Assembly (NCBI RefSeq): GCF_009296165.1
Contig: NZ_VUAZ01000142.1
Span: forward strand, 1-47,514
From: Pseudomonas kitaguniensis
Lineage (GTDB): Bacteria > Pseudomonadota > Gammaproteobacteria > Pseudomonadales > Pseudomonadaceae
Length of the DNA: 47,514 nucleotides
Direction: 5' to 3'
Shown piece after piece: positions 1 to 8,956 of this stretch (its first letter is position 1; each line of letters begins with the position of its first letter). The notes below the pieces were generated by a model. The model did no database searches, was not told the DNA's origin, and worked only from the letters and a program-made list of their open reading frames with translations. The translations under genes were made by a program, and so were the position numbers.

Positions 1-75
1 CTTGACGGAATGTCACCGCCGGAGTTCTCCAACATGGTGCGCAGCGAAGTGCAACAAGCTGATGGCCGCGGCTAA
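1..75 (+). CDS. 3' end of an unidentified gene (partial)
   Basis: Reading from base 1, frame 1 is open and ends at TAA 73-75, giving about 24 residues that begin LDGMSPPEFSNMVRSEV. The 'MSPPEF...VRSEV' pattern faintly recalls the C-terminal helix of Bug-type periplasmic binding proteins, but this is too little to assign a family. Frame 2 is also open to a TAA at 77-79 and cannot be excluded. The gene body lies outside the window. Confidence 0.35.
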   Translation, partial: LDGMSPPEFSNMVRSEVQQADGRG

Positions 76-132
76 ATAAAGCACGCCACTGCGCGTCAGC
101 GGGTTTTACATACACAGCAAGATTTGCTTTCT

Positions 133-219
133 GTGGGAGCGGGCTTGCTCGCGATTGCGGTGTGTCAGTTAAAAAATACTTATCTGACACACTGCAATCG
201 CGAGCAAGCCCGCTCCCAC
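133..219. repeat. REP pair (REPIN/BIME), GCGGGCTTGCTCGC type
   Basis: Two REP cores in opposite orientation (GTGGGAGCGGGCTTGCTCGC at 133 and its reverse complement ending at 219) flank a short AT-rich spacer. The inner flanks, TGTGTCAG and CTGACACA, are also complementary, so the whole unit can fold into one long hairpin. It sits between two convergent genes, the usual place for such elements in P. fluorescens-group genomes. Confidence 0.9.
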
Positions 220-318
220 AATTGACCGAATTTGGCTTGAGGGATGGGTCGGCTTTCGGGCGGATATGCTCCCAAAACCCCAGCCATACCCCTAAAGCCC
301 GCAGCCCGGAACTGATGT

Positions 319-1019
319 TTAACCGCCCAAGTACGCCTCACGCACTTTGGGGTCGGTCAACAGCTGCGCGCCAGTGCCTTGCATCACCACCCGGCCGTTT
401 TCCAGCACGTAGGCGCGGTCGGCGATTTTCAGCGCCTGGTTGGCGTTTTGCTCCACCAGGAACACCGTTACACCGTCCTTGCGCAGTTGTTCGATGATGT
501 CGAAGATCTGCTGGATGATGATCGGTGCCAGGCCCAGCGACGGTTCGTCCAGCAACAGCAACTTGGGTTTGCTCATCAGCGCCCGGCCGATGGCGAGCAT
601 TTGCTGCTCGCGCCGGACATGGTGCCGCCGCGCTGGCTGAAGCGTTCCTTGAGCCGTGGAAACAGGTGCAGCACCTTGTCCATCTGCTCTTGGTAGTCGC
701 CCTTGTCGGTGAAGAACCCGCCCATCGCGAGGTTCTCTTCCACGGTCAGGCGCGCAAACACCCGACGACCTTCCGGCACCACGGCAATGCTCTTGCGCAT
801 GATCTCGGAAGACTGCTGGCCCACCAGTTCTTCACCCATGTAGCGGATGCTGCCGGTGTGCGCCTGCGGCGAACCGCACAGGGTCATCAGCAAGGTCGAC
901 TTGCCCGCGCCGTTGGCGCCGATCAGCGTGACGATTTCACCTTGGCGCACTTCCACGTTGACGCTGTGCAGCGCCTGGATCTTGCCGTAGAAAGTGGAAA
1001 CGTTTTCGAATTGCAGCAT
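319..1019 (-). pseudogene. livF: Branched-chain amino acid ABC transporter ATPase LivF, apparent 1-nt frameshift
   Basis: This is the second cytoplasmic ATPase of the LivFGHMK (BraCDEFG) importer, which energises leucine/isoleucine/valine uptake. The N-terminal part has Walker A GANGAGKST. After the shift, the other frame gives LAIGRALMSKPK and Walker B LLLLDEPSLGLAP. Near 610-612 the ABC signature MSGGEQQ is broken: on the coding strand TCCGGCGCGAGCAG is seen where TCCGGCGGCGAGCAG is expected, a loss of one G. With it restored the product is 233 residues, normal for LivF. The ATG at 1019 directly follows the livG stop codon. The lesion is probably a sequence error; if real, the transporter lacks one ATPase. 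Confidence 0.9.
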
Positions 1020-1787
1020 TTACGCTTCCCCCAAATAGGCTTTGATCACTTCTGGATTGTCGCGGATCTGCTCCGGCGTTCCGTTCGCCAGCGGCGTGCC
1101 CTGATTGATCACCACGATGTGGTCGGAAATGCTCATGACCAGTTTCATGTCGTGTTCGATCAACAGCACCGTGGCGTTGTTTTCTTCACGCAACACGCTG
1201 ATCAGCGCCTTGAGGTCTTCAGTTTCCCTGGGGTTCAAACCGGCAGCCGGTTCGTCGAGCATCAGAATCCGCGGGCGGGTCATCATGCAGCGGGCGATTT
1301 CCAGGCGGCGTTGCTGACCGTAGGCCAGGGTGCCGGCGGGGCGGTTGGCGAACTCGGTCAGGTTGACCTTGTCCAGCCAGTACTCCGCATATTCCATGGC
1401 TTCGCGCTCGCTTTTGCGAAACGCCGGGGTCTTGAACAGACCTGCAAAGAAGTTGGTGTTGAGGTGACGGTGCTGCGCGATCAGCAGGTTCTCGACCGCC
1501 GTCATGTCCTTGAACAGGCGCACGTTCTGGAAGGTGCGCACCACGCCCTTGCGGGCGATCTCGTGGCCGGCCAGGCCCTGAATCGGCTGGCCATCCAGCA
1601 GGATGCTGCCGCCGCTCGGCTTGTAGAAACCGGTGAGGCAGTTGAACACTGTGGTCTTGCCGGCGCCGTTAGGGCCGATCAATGCCACAACCTGTTTCTC
1701 TTTGACGGTCAGGGCCACGCCGTTGACCGCGAGCAAGCCGCCGAAACGCATGCTCAAATTGTCGACTTTCAGGATCTCGCGGCTCAT
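1020..1787 (-). CDS. livG: Branched-chain amino acid ABC transporter ATPase LivG
   Basis: A 255-residue ATPase subunit of the high-affinity branched-chain amino acid importer, acting on the cytoplasmic face together with LivF. Walker A GPNGAGKTT lies near residue 38, the ABC signature is the family-typical LAYGQQRRLEIAR, and Walker B with its glutamate is ILMLDEPAAGLN. The LivG hallmark FRTFQNVRLF-like segment is present as VVRTFQNVRLF. The start overlaps the end of livM by 4 nt (1784-1787), consistent with translational coupling within the livHMGF transcript. Length and motifs are normal. Confidence 0.97.
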   Translation of the reverse strand: MSREILKVDNLSMRFGGLLAVNGVALTVKEKQVVALIGPNGAGKTTVFNCLTGFYKPSGGSILLDGQPIQGLAGHEIARKGVVRTFQNVRLFKDMTAVENLLIAQHRHLNTNFFAGLFKTPAFRKSEREAMEYAEYWLDKVNLTEFANRPAGTLAYGQQRRLEIARCMMTRPRILMLDEPAAGLNPRETEDLKALISVLREENNATVLLIEHDMKLVMSISDHIVVINQGTPLANGTPEQIRDNPEVIKAYLGEA

Positions 1788-3037
1788 TTGCGCAGCTCCA
1801 TGTGGGGACGTTGCATGGGCAGCAGGCCTTGAGGACGCCAGATCATCATCAGCACCATCATGGCGCCGAACATCAACATGCGGTATTCGCTGAACTCACG
1901 CATCATTTCCGGCAACAGGATCATCACGATCGCCGCCAAAATCACGCCCAACTGCGAGCCCATGCCGCCCAGTACGACGATGGCGAGAATGATCGCCGAC
2001 TCGATAAAGGTAAACGACTCCGGGGTCACCAGGCCTTGGCGAGCGGCAAAGAAGCTACCGGCAAAACCGGCAAACGCAGCGCCCAGGGTGAATGCAGACA
2101 GCTTGATGATGGTCGGGTTGAGGCCCAGCGCCCGGCAGGCGATTTCATCTTCGCGCAACGCTTCCCACGCACGGCCGATCGGCATGCGCAGCAAACGGTT
2201 GATCACGAACAGCGCCGCCAGCGCCAGCAACAGCGCCACCAGGTACAGGAACACCACTTTGCTCACCGGGTTGTAGTCGATCCCGAAGTACTCGTGGAAG
2301 GTCTGCATGCCTTCGGCCGCAGTGCGGTCGAACGACAGCCCGAAGAACGTAGGCTTGGGGATGCTGCTTATGCCGTTGGGGCCGCCGGTGATGTCGGTAA
2401 GGTTACGCAGGAACAGACGGATGATTTCACCGAAGCCCAGCGTCACGATCGCCAAATAGTCACCGCGCAAGCGCAGCACCGGAAAGCCCAACAGGAAGCC
2501 GAACGTGGCCGCCGCCATGCCCGCCAGCGGCAGGCAAATCCAGAAGCTCCAACCGAGGTAGTGCGAGAGCAGCGCGTAGGTGTAGGCACCCACGGCGTAG
2601 AAGCCCACGTAACCGAGGTCGAGCAAGCCGGCCAGGCCCACCACGATGTTCAGGCCAAGGCCCAGCAACACGTAGATCAATATCAAGGTGGCGATGTCGA
2701 CGGCGCCGCGCGAACCGAAGAACGGCCAGATCAGCGCGGCCACGATCAGGCCGATGATGATGTAGCGCTGGGTGCGCGGCAGGGTCAAAAATTGGCTGAC
2801 CTTGGGCGACACCAACGGCGCACGGTTGCCTTTGAACAGGGCACCGACTTGCTGGGTGAACAGCACGCGCAGGAACATCAGCACCGAGCACAGGGCAATG
2901 ATGGTCAGGGTCACGGGACCGGTGCCATGCACTTCCAGGTTGATGCCGACAATGCTCAGCTTGAGGCCGAGTACCGGGAAGGCCACGGCCCACACCAGCA
3001 AGGCGCTGAATAACGCCGATTTAAGATACTTGCTCAT
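1784..3037 (-). CDS. livM: Branched-chain amino acid ABC transporter permease LivM
   Basis: A 417-residue inner-membrane permease of the LivHM pair. It has an N-terminal block of extra hydrophobic segments (residues about 1-110) typical of Pseudomonas/Escherichia LivM, followed by the conserved permease core with GLAGLLDLGYVGFYAVGAY and the cytoplasmic EAA-like loop GRAWEALREDEIACRALG that docks on the ATPases. The start overlaps the end of livH by 4 nt (3034-3037). It works with LivH, LivG, LivF and the binding protein LivK encoded just upstream in transcription order. Confidence 0.97.
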   Translation of the reverse strand: MSKYLKSALFSALLVWAVAFPVLGLKLSIVGINLEVHGTGPVTLTIIALCSVLMFLRVLFTQQVGALFKGNRAPLVSPKVSQFLTLPRTQRYIIIGLIVAALIWPFFGSRGAVDIATLILIYVLLGLGLNIVVGLAGLLDLGYVGFYAVGAYTYALLSHYLGWSFWICLPLAGMAAATFGFLLGFPVLRLRGDYLAIVTLGFGEIIRLFLRNLTDITGGPNGISSIPKPTFFGLSFDRTAAEGMQTFHEYFGIDYNPVSKVVFLYLVALLLALAALFVINRLLRMPIGRAWEALREDEIACRALGLNPTIIKLSAFTLGAAFAGFAGSFFAARQGLVTPESFTFIESAIILAIVVLGGMGSQLGVILAAIVMILLPEMMREFSEYRMLMFGAMMVLMMIWRPQGLLPMQRPHMELRK

Positions 3038-3957
3038 ACTTTCTCAACCTCCGGACGGCCCAGAATGCCGGTCGGACGGAATAACAGCACCAGAACCAAC
3101 AGGCCGAACGCCACGACGTCCTTGTACTGGTCGCCGAAAATATCGGCACCAAAGGCTTCGGCCACACCCAGCACCAGCCCACCGAGCATGGCGCCCGGAA
3201 TACTTCCGATACCGCCCAAAACCGCTGCGGTAAAGGCCTTGAGGCCTACCAGGAAACCGGCGTTGGGGTTGATCACGCCGTATTGCATGCTCAGCAATAC
3301 CGCCGCAACGGCTGCCAGCGCAGCGCCGATCACGAAGGTCAGGGCGATGATGTTGTTGGTGTTGATGCCCAGCAGGTTGGCCATCTTGATGTCTTCGGCG
3401 CAGGCCCGGCAGGCACGCCCCAGACGGGAGCGCGAGATAAACAGGGTCAAGCCAAGCATGGCCACCAGGGTGACCACGAAGACCAGAATCTGCATGTACG
3501 AAATCAGCACTTCTTGTGCGCCGCCTGGGCCGAAGGAGATGCTCCCCGGAATCAGGTTGGGAATGGACTTGTCCTTGGAGTCCTGGGACAGCAGTACAGT
3601 GTTCTGCAGGAAAATCGACATGCCGATAGCGGAAATCAGCGGGATCAAACGGTTGCTGCCACGCAAGGGACGGTAGGCAACCCGCTCGATACTGTAGCCG
3701 TAGGCACTGGTTACAACGATCGACGCGATAAACGCGGCGGTCATTAACAGCGGCAGGGAATGGATACCCAGCATGGCCAGCCCGGCAAGGGCGATGAAGG
3801 CCACGTAGGAACCAATCATGTACACCTCGCCATGGGCGAAGTTAATCATTCCAATGATGCCGTACACCATGGTGTAGCCGATGGCTATTAAGGCATAGGT
3901 GCTGCCAATGGTCAGGCCATTAACCAGCTGTTGGAAAAAATGATAGATCTCAGGCAT
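3034..3957 (-). CDS. livH: Branched-chain amino acid ABC transporter permease LivH
   Basis: A 307-residue inner-membrane permease. The family-typical segment GYTMVYGIIGMINFAHGEVY is near residues 27-46, and the C-terminal LGGIGSIPGAMLGG loop is also conserved. Several hydrophobic helices span the protein. It is the first gene of the tightly packed livHMGF block, separated from the upstream livK by 226 nt that contain a hairpin terminator. That arrangement allows more binding protein than permease to be made, as is common for these systems. Confidence 0.97.
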   Translation of the reverse strand: MPEIYHFFQQLVNGLTIGSTYALIAIGYTMVYGIIGMINFAHGEVYMIGSYVAFIALAGLAMLGIHSLPLLMTAAFIASIVVTSAYGYSIERVAYRPLRGSNRLIPLISAIGMSIFLQNTVLLSQDSKDKSIPNLIPGSISFGPGGAQEVLISYMQILVFVVTLVAMLGLTLFISRSRLGRACRACAEDIKMANLLGINTNNIIALTFVIGAALAAVAAVLLSMQYGVINPNAGFLVGLKAFTAAVLGGIGSIPGAMLGGLVLGVAEAFGADIFGDQYKDVVAFGLLVLVLLFRPTGILGRPEVEKV

Positions 3958-4130
3958 TACAGCGCTCCTAAAAACCCGATACGCATTTCACTGGTGGAGT
4001 CATTTCCGGCTCGGTGCCCTGTTCTGTGAGCAGGTTGCACAAAGCGTTGGCCAGCGAACCGCTGGTGACGGTTTTAAGATTTTCAGGTGAGCCAGCGCCC
4101 GGATCGCGGGTGTCAGGCCCATAAACCTCG

Positions 4131-4164
4131 TAAAACAAAGCCCACTGCTCTCGCAGTGGGCTTG
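4131..4164 (-). terminator. Intrinsic terminator after livK
   Basis: A perfect stem (GCCCACTGC / GCAGTGGGC with a short loop) at about 4139-4162 is followed, in the minus-strand direction, by TTTGTTTTA. It lies between livK and livHMGF, so it probably reduces rather than abolishes read-through into the permease and ATPase genes. Confidence 0.8.
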
Positions 4165-4183
4165 TTGACCAGTAACGCCTGGC

Positions 4184-5311
4184 TTACTGAGGGGAAACTT
4201 CGGTTTTTGGCTTGCCGAAGTGCCATTCGTAGACCACGAACTTAAAGTCTTTCAGGTCGCCCTTGGCGTCGAAGCTGAGTTCGCCGGTAGGGGTGCTGAA
4301 AGTGCCTGCGTGGATGGCGGCGGCAACTTTGGCGGTGTCTTCAGACTTCGCTGCCGTGATACCGGCGGCGATGACTTCAACAGCCGAGTAGGCCGGGAAC
4401 ACGAACGGACCGGTTGGGTCCTGCTTGTTCTTGGCGAACTCTTCAACGATGGCTTTGTTGGCGGGTTCGGTGTCGAACGACTTCGGCAGGGTGACCAGCA
4501 AGCCTTCGGAAGCGCCTTGGGCGATTTGCGAGATGGAGTCGTTGCCGACGCCTTCCGGGCCCATGAACTTCGCATTCAGGCCTTTTTCTTTGGATTGACG
4601 CAGGATCAGGCCCAGCTCTGGGTGGTAGCCGCCGTAGTAAACGAAGTCGACGTTGGCTTGCTTGAGCTTCTGAATGACCGAGGAGAAGTCCTTGTCGCCC
4701 GCGTTCAGACCTTCGAAGACGGCAACTTTCACGCCTTTCTTCTCAAGGGTCTGTTTAACGGCGGTGGCGATGCCTTCACCGTATTGCTGTTTGTCGTGCA
4801 GTACCGCGACGATCTTCGGCTTCACGTGGTCGGCGATGTAGTTGCCGGCGGCTGGGCCTTGGGCGCTGTCGAGGCCGATGGTGCGGAAGATCAGCTTGTA
4901 GCCACGGGCGGTGATTTCCGGGCTGGTGGCTGCCGGGGTAATCATGATGATGCCTTCGTCTTCGTAGATGTCCGACGCTGGCTGAGTGGAGCTGGAGCAG
5001 AGGTGACCGACCACGAACTTGACGCCGTCGTTGACCACTTTGTTGGCCACGGCCACGGCTTGTTTAGGGTCGCAAGCGTCGTCGTATTCCTTGGCTTCGA
5101 GCATTTTGCCATCCACGCCGCCCTTGGCGTTGATGTCGGCGATTGCTTGCTTGGCACCCATGAACTGCATGTCGCCGTATTGCGTTACAGGACCGGTTTT
5201 AGGTCCGGCAATGCCGATCTTGATGGTGTCGGCTGCGAACGAATGGCCGGCAACCCCAGCCAGGACCATAGCGGCAAACAATTTGGAAATCTGCTTAGTA
5301 GCCTTATTCAT
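4184..5311 (-). CDS. livK: Branched-chain amino acid-binding protein LivK/BraC
   Basis: A 375-residue periplasmic binding protein that delivers branched-chain amino acids to LivHM. An N-terminal signal peptide ends at an AGHSFA|ADTIKIG-like site (about residue 26). The mature part follows P. aeruginosa BraC closely as I recall it: YDDACDPKQAVAVANK, VNDGVKFVVGH, SSSTQPASDIYEDEG, LHDKQQYGEGIA and FEGLNAGDKDF. Fold type I ligand-binding Ser/Thr residues lie in the SSSTQPAS and ATSPE segments. The start has a GGAG Shine-Dalgarno sequence 5-6 nt upstream. The gene is transcribed towards livHMGF. Confidence 0.97.
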   Translation of the reverse strand: MNKATKQISKLFAAMVLAGVAGHSFAADTIKIGIAGPKTGPVTQYGDMQFMGAKQAIADINAKGGVDGKMLEAKEYDDACDPKQAVAVANKVVNDGVKFVVGHLCSSSTQPASDIYEDEGIIMITPAATSPEITARGYKLIFRTIGLDSAQGPAAGNYIADHVKPKIVAVLHDKQQYGEGIATAVKQTLEKKGVKVAVFEGLNAGDKDFSSVIQKLKQANVDFVYYGGYHPELGLILRQSKEKGLNAKFMGPEGVGNDSISQIAQGASEGLLVTLPKSFDTEPANKAIVEEFAKNKQDPTGPFVFPAYSAVEVIAAGITAAKSEDTAKVAAAIHAGTFSTPTGELSFDAKGDLKDFKFVVYEWHFGKPKTEVSPQ

Positions 5312-5664
5312 AATGCTCCACTCATGCTGTTGTATTTTTTATAGTTCCAGCGGCCTTGTGAGCTGCAGAACCGGATCAGATAGATCGGACATCCCCCCGG
5401 CAGTGCTTTGGCAACTGTACCGGTACAGTGTAGAGCGCCGGTTGATCGCTTGAAAAGCTGGCTGCCAGGGGCAAAACCCGGGGGTGTCGCTTAAATGAAA
5501 GAAAGAGACAGAATTGCGGCGGGGTGATGCCAGAGTTTCGGGCAATCCTTGGCGTTGCTGACACTTTCAATCGATGACTCATTTGCAACTGGGTTTTTCA
5601 GCCTGCCTTTTTATACGAAAGACTCGACGTTATGATTGCGCCACTTTTACTCAGGCGAATTCCC
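5312..5664. other. Intergenic region between livK and the DUF2288 gene
   Basis: This 353-nt divergent gap must hold the livK promoter and the promoter of the DUF2288 gene. The only clear element is the 16-nt palindrome at 5414-5429 (listed separately). An AT-rich TATAAA lies about 30 nt upstream of the livK start on the minus strand, but I see no convincing -35 partner. No small gene or RNA was recognised. Confidence 0.5.
5414..5429. promoter_or_regulatory. Perfect 16-nt palindrome upstream of livK, likely operator
   Basis: ACTGTACCGGTACAGT is a perfect inverted repeat about 100 nt upstream of the livK start. TGTACC/GGTACA half-sites suit a dimeric repressor or activator such as a GntR/MocR-family protein. 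The family assignment is a guess. LexA was considered and excluded because the half-site spacing is wrong. Confidence 0.5.
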
Positions 5665-5967
5665 ATGACGCAAGAACCTAGCACCCTCTATGCCAAGCTG
5701 CTCGGTGAAACCGCCGAAATTTCCTGGAAGGAGCTTGAGCCGTTCTTTGCCAAGGGTGCCCTATTGTGGGTCGACGCCGGGCTGGATTTGATCGAAGCGG
5801 CTGAAGCAATGGCCGAGGATAACCGCGACAAAGTAGCGGGGTGGCTGGCTGCGGGCAGCCTTGGGGAAGTGTCTGCGACGCGGGCATTGGACTGGCTGGC
5901 GCGCGATCCGAGCTTATGGGCAGTGGTGGTTTCGCCCTGGATTCTGATCCAGGAAAGGGCGGCCTAG
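5665..5967 (+). CDS. DUF2288 family protein
   Basis: A 100-residue acidic cytoplasmic protein of unknown function. The sequence (LYAKLLGETAEISWKELEPF..., LLWVDAGLDLIEAA, VAGWLAAGSLGEV, WVVVSPWILIQE-like end) matches what I know as DUF2288, a small family widespread in Pseudomonas and related proteobacteria. An upstream ATG at 5632 would add 11 hydrophobic residues, but the family-typical start is MTQEPSTLYAKLLGE at 5665. It stands alone on the plus strand. Confidence 0.85.
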   Translation: MTQEPSTLYAKLLGETAEISWKELEPFFAKGALLWVDAGLDLIEAAEAMAEDNRDKVAGWLAAGSLGEVSATRALDWLARDPSLWAVVVSPWILIQERAA

Positions 5968-6180
5968 GAAATTACCGCACGAAAAAGGTGCGTGTTTTGC
6001 CGGGTTAAAGTGGGTAGCGGAGTAACCGCTGATGCGATGATGGCATCTCGCCGTAGAGAAAGGTCACAGCCAAGGGTGACGTGTGCGTCAGCGGCACAGT
6101 TTCAGGTTCGGCGCGAAGGCGCGCGCAATTGTTTCTAGCTGTGTATTTGGCCGGGCTCTAATCAGCCGGCCAAGCATGGG

Positions 6181-8448
6181 CTAACGAATGGGCCTGACGA
6201 TAGAGGGCGAGGCGCTGCGGGTTGGCGCCACTTCTTTCGGCGCGGGCATTTCCTTGTTGTTGCTGTCGGCGCTGAGCGCGTGAAGCGGGTTGCGCATCTG
6301 GATGCCCTGAATCACGCCAATGATTTCGCTGACTTGTACTGCCGGGCTTAGCAAGTAGCCTTGAATAAAATCACAGCCGAGCTTGAGCAGCATTTCAAAT
6401 TGCACCTGGGTTTCGACGCCTTCGGTGACAACTTGCAAGTGCAGCGTGTGCGCCATGCCGATAATCGCCTGGACAATCTCGATGTCAGCAGTGGACTTGG
6501 GGATGTCCTGAATAAACGAGCGGTCGACTTTCAAAGTGTTAAGCGGCAGTCGCTTCAGGTAGGCCAGCGACGAATAGCCGGTGCCGAAGTCATCAATCGC
6601 CAGTGATACACCCAAGGCGCGAATTTGCCGCAACAGCGCGAGGGTGCTGCTGATATTGCCCATCAGCGCATTTTCGGTGACTTCCAGTTCGAGGCGGTGG
6701 GGCGCAATCGAGGCGAAGCGCAACGCATCTTCGATCTCATCCGCCAGTTCGTCACGGGCCATGTTCAGGGCCGAGCAGTTCACCGCCATGGTCAGCTCCG
6801 TGTAGCCCCGGTCCGACAGCAGGCTCAAATCGTGGCAGGCCTGGCGCAGTACCCAACTGTCCAGTTCGGCAATTAACCCGTTGCTCTCGGCGATGCCGAT
6901 AAACCGGTCCGGGGTCAGCAGCCCGTGCCGCGGGTGCTGCCAGCGCACCAAGGCTTCAAGCCGGGTGACCTTGCCGAGCTTCATGTCGAAGATCGGCTGG
7001 TAAAACAACACCAGCTCATCGTTGGCGCGCAGGGCGGCGCGCAGGTCCTCTTCGAGTTGCAGCTCGAGGAAGGCGCGGGTTTTCAGGTTGGAGCTGAAGA
7101 AGTTCAGGCTGTTACGCCCGCAGTCCTTGGACTGATACAACGCCAGGTCGGCGGTTTTCAGCAGTTCTTCGCAGGTCAGGCCGTCGTCGGGAAACAGGCT
7201 GATGCCGATGCTGGTGGTCATCACCATGCGTCGGCCGGCCAACTCGATCGGCTCTTTCATTTTTTGCATGATGCGTTGCGCCAAGTGGCGCGCTTCGTCG
7301 CGGTGATGAATGCTGATCAGGATGCAGAATTCATCCCCGCCAAACCGCGCGACCACATCCTCATGGCTGCGTACCGAGCCCTTGATATGCCCGGCCAGCA
7401 CCGTGAGCAACTGGTCGCCGGCATCATGCCCGAGGCTGTCATTGATGCGCTTGAAATGGTCGATGTCGAGGAAAATCACCGCCATCATGCCGTTGCTTTT
7501 GGCTTTTTCTGCGACTTTTTCGGCAAACACCTGGTTGAAGCCGCGACGGTTGAGCAAGCTGGTCAGCGCGTCGTAATGCGCCACCTGTTGCAACGAGGCG
7601 CGCGCTTGGTCCAGCTCGTTAAGCAGCGCGTTGACCCGGCGCAAGTCGCGCTCTTTATGCTGCAGTTTTTTGTCTGCGAGTGCCGCGCTGATGCTGCTGC
7701 CGATCACCAGCAAGGTAATGACCGCCACCGACAGGCCAAGTTGAATCGGGTTATTGTCCACCGGCAAGCCAAAGTCGGCGCCCGCAGGCACCAGCATTTG
7801 CATGCTGGCCATGCCGGTGAAGTGCATGCTCAGGATGCCGGCGCCGAGCACCAGGCTGGCGGCGTATTTGAGCAATTGATGAAACACGCCGGCACCGTTG
7901 CGCAGGTAGCACGACAGCAACAACGCCGCCAGGCTGGCGCCGATGGCAATGCCGATCGAGGCCAGGAACAGCCCCGACTCGAAATACACCTGGGCCTGCG
8001 AACGCATGGCCGACATGCCAACGTAGTGCATCAATGCGATGCCCAGCCCCATCCATACCGACGCCAATACGTACTTGTCTAACCGCAAGTGGGCGTGACT
8101 GAGGGTTTTCATGGCGAACAGCGAGGCAATCAGGGCGATCATCAGCGAGGCGAACGTCATGATCAGTTCGTAGTGAATCGCGATAGGCGCCTGAAAGGCC
8201 AGCATGCTGATGAAGTGAGTTGACCAGATACCGCCCGCCAGGCAACCGGCACCCAGCCACCGCCAGTGGCGCCGTGCGGTAGGGTCTTCGACATGGCCGA
8301 CGCGCTCAGCCATGTCCAGTGTGCCAAACCCGGCTGCACAGGCAACCAGGTAGGCAAGCAACACCAGAAAGGGGTTATGAGTGCAATTGAGTAACAATTG
8401 CCCGCTTTCCGGCAGGTCGGTAAAAAAATGCAGACCCAGCCATTCCAT
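6181..8448 (-). CDS. MHYT-GGDEF-EAL cyclic-di-GMP enzyme (NbdA-like)
   Basis: A 755-residue inner-membrane protein that makes and/or degrades cyclic-di-GMP. The N-terminal seven-helix MHYT sensor (about residues 20-250) has the repeated motifs THFISM, MHYVGM and MHFTGM, thought to bind copper or sense gases. A GGDEF domain follows with FLDIDHFKRIND and an intact ARFGGDEFCIL. Then comes an EAL domain with LEALVRWQHP, NCSALNM, LELEVTENALM, DDFGTGYSSL and VTEGVET, all catalytic motifs present. Domain order, length and proximity to rapA and a YkgJ-type gene fit P. aeruginosa NbdA (PA3311), but the P. aeruginosa protein, as I recall, has a degenerate AGDEF, unlike this one. Confidence 0.93.
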   Translation of the reverse strand: MEWLGLHFFTDLPESGQLLLNCTHNPFLVLLAYLVACAAGFGTLDMAERVGHVEDPTARRHWRWLGAGCLAGGIWSTHFISMLAFQAPIAIHYELIMTFASLMIALIASLFAMKTLSHAHLRLDKYVLASVWMGLGIALMHYVGMSAMRSQAQVYFESGLFLASIGIAIGASLAALLLSCYLRNGAGVFHQLLKYAASLVLGAGILSMHFTGMASMQMLVPAGADFGLPVDNNPIQLGLSVAVITLLVIGSSISAALADKKLQHKERDLRRVNALLNELDQARASLQQVAHYDALTSLLNRRGFNQVFAEKVAEKAKSNGMMAVIFLDIDHFKRINDSLGHDAGDQLLTVLAGHIKGSVRSHEDVVARFGGDEFCILISIHHRDEARHLAQRIMQKMKEPIELAGRRMVMTTSIGISLFPDDGLTCEELLKTADLALYQSKDCGRNSLNFFSSNLKTRAFLELQLEEDLRAALRANDELVLFYQPIFDMKLGKVTRLEALVRWQHPRHGLLTPDRFIGIAESNGLIAELDSWVLRQACHDLSLLSDRGYTELTMAVNCSALNMARDELADEIEDALRFASIAPHRLELEVTENALMGNISSTLALLRQIRALGVSLAIDDFGTGYSSLAYLKRLPLNTLKVDRSFIQDIPKSTADIEIVQAIIGMAHTLHLQVVTEGVETQVQFEMLLKLGCDFIQGYLLSPAVQVSEIIGVIQGIQMRNPLHALSADSNNKEMPAPKEVAPTRSASPSIVRPIR

Positions 8449-8581
8449 AGCATGTCCCGAGGTTGCGTCACCGCCTGCAGCAATGACCTACGAGTTCGAG
8501 TATAGAGACCTCACCGGATTTGTCAGCGGTAATGGCACTTCGCTCAGAATGATTTTGGCATGTATGGCATAGCATTTTGTA

Positions 8582-8956
8582 CTAAGCGCTGATGGGCAAG
8601 ATCAATTCGAACGGCGCGTCCAACGGCGGCAAGCCAAAGGCGGCGCGTGCGGCATCGCAGTCGGTGTTCTGCTCACCCTGGCTCCACGACGCATCAAACT
8701 CGCGGCACGGGCTGGAGCGTTGTTCATAGATCGTGCAACGGGTGCCCTTGCCGACTTCACCTTCAAGGCTGCAGCAACGCGCGGGTTTCTGGTCGGTACC
8801 GATCATCGCCACACGCGTGGGGTTGATCTGCACCACCAGGTCATCCGGCACGGTGCCGCCCGATGAGGCGCACTCTCCCCAGAAGAAAGACACACGAAAG
8901 TATGAACAGCAGGCACCGCAACTCAGACACGGACTGACTTCGGACATGGGCGTCAT
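8582..8956 (-). CDS. YkgJ-type cysteine-cluster protein
   Basis: A protein of up to 124 residues with the YkgJ (zinc- or iron-chelating) cysteine pattern CLSCGACCSYFRVSF near the N-terminus, then CCSLEGEVGKGTRCTIYEQR and SSPCREF, about eight conserved cysteines in all. The family is thought to bind a metal cluster; its biochemical role is not established. Two starts are possible (8956 and three codons later, MSEVSPCLSCG); neither has a strong Shine-Dalgarno sequence. Its position between the NbdA-like gene and rapA resembles the PA3308-PA3311 region of P. aeruginosa. Confidence 0.88.
   Translation of the reverse strand: MTPMSEVSPCLSCGACCSYFRVSFFWGECASSGGTVPDDLVVQINPTRVAMIGTDQKPARCCSLEGEVGKGTRCTIYEQRSSPCREFDASWSQGEQNTDCDAARAAFGLPPLDAPFELILPISA

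Noticed and set aside
133..219. CRISPR array
   Set aside because: The repeats are inverted REP cores, not direct repeats with regular spacers, and there are no cas genes.
525..1832. A 435-residue plus-strand open frame
   Set aside because: Antisense to livF and livG, with shadow-type composition and no sensible start.
5414..5429. LexA (SOS) box
   Set aside because: CTGT and ACAG half-sites are present but separated by 6 nt; the LexA site of gammaproteobacteria needs 8.
5968..6180. Structured RNA or riboswitch downstream of the DUF2288 gene
   Set aside because: A few short inverted repeats exist, but there is no match to any RNA family I know, no GGA-motif array as in Rsm RNAs and no clear promoter.
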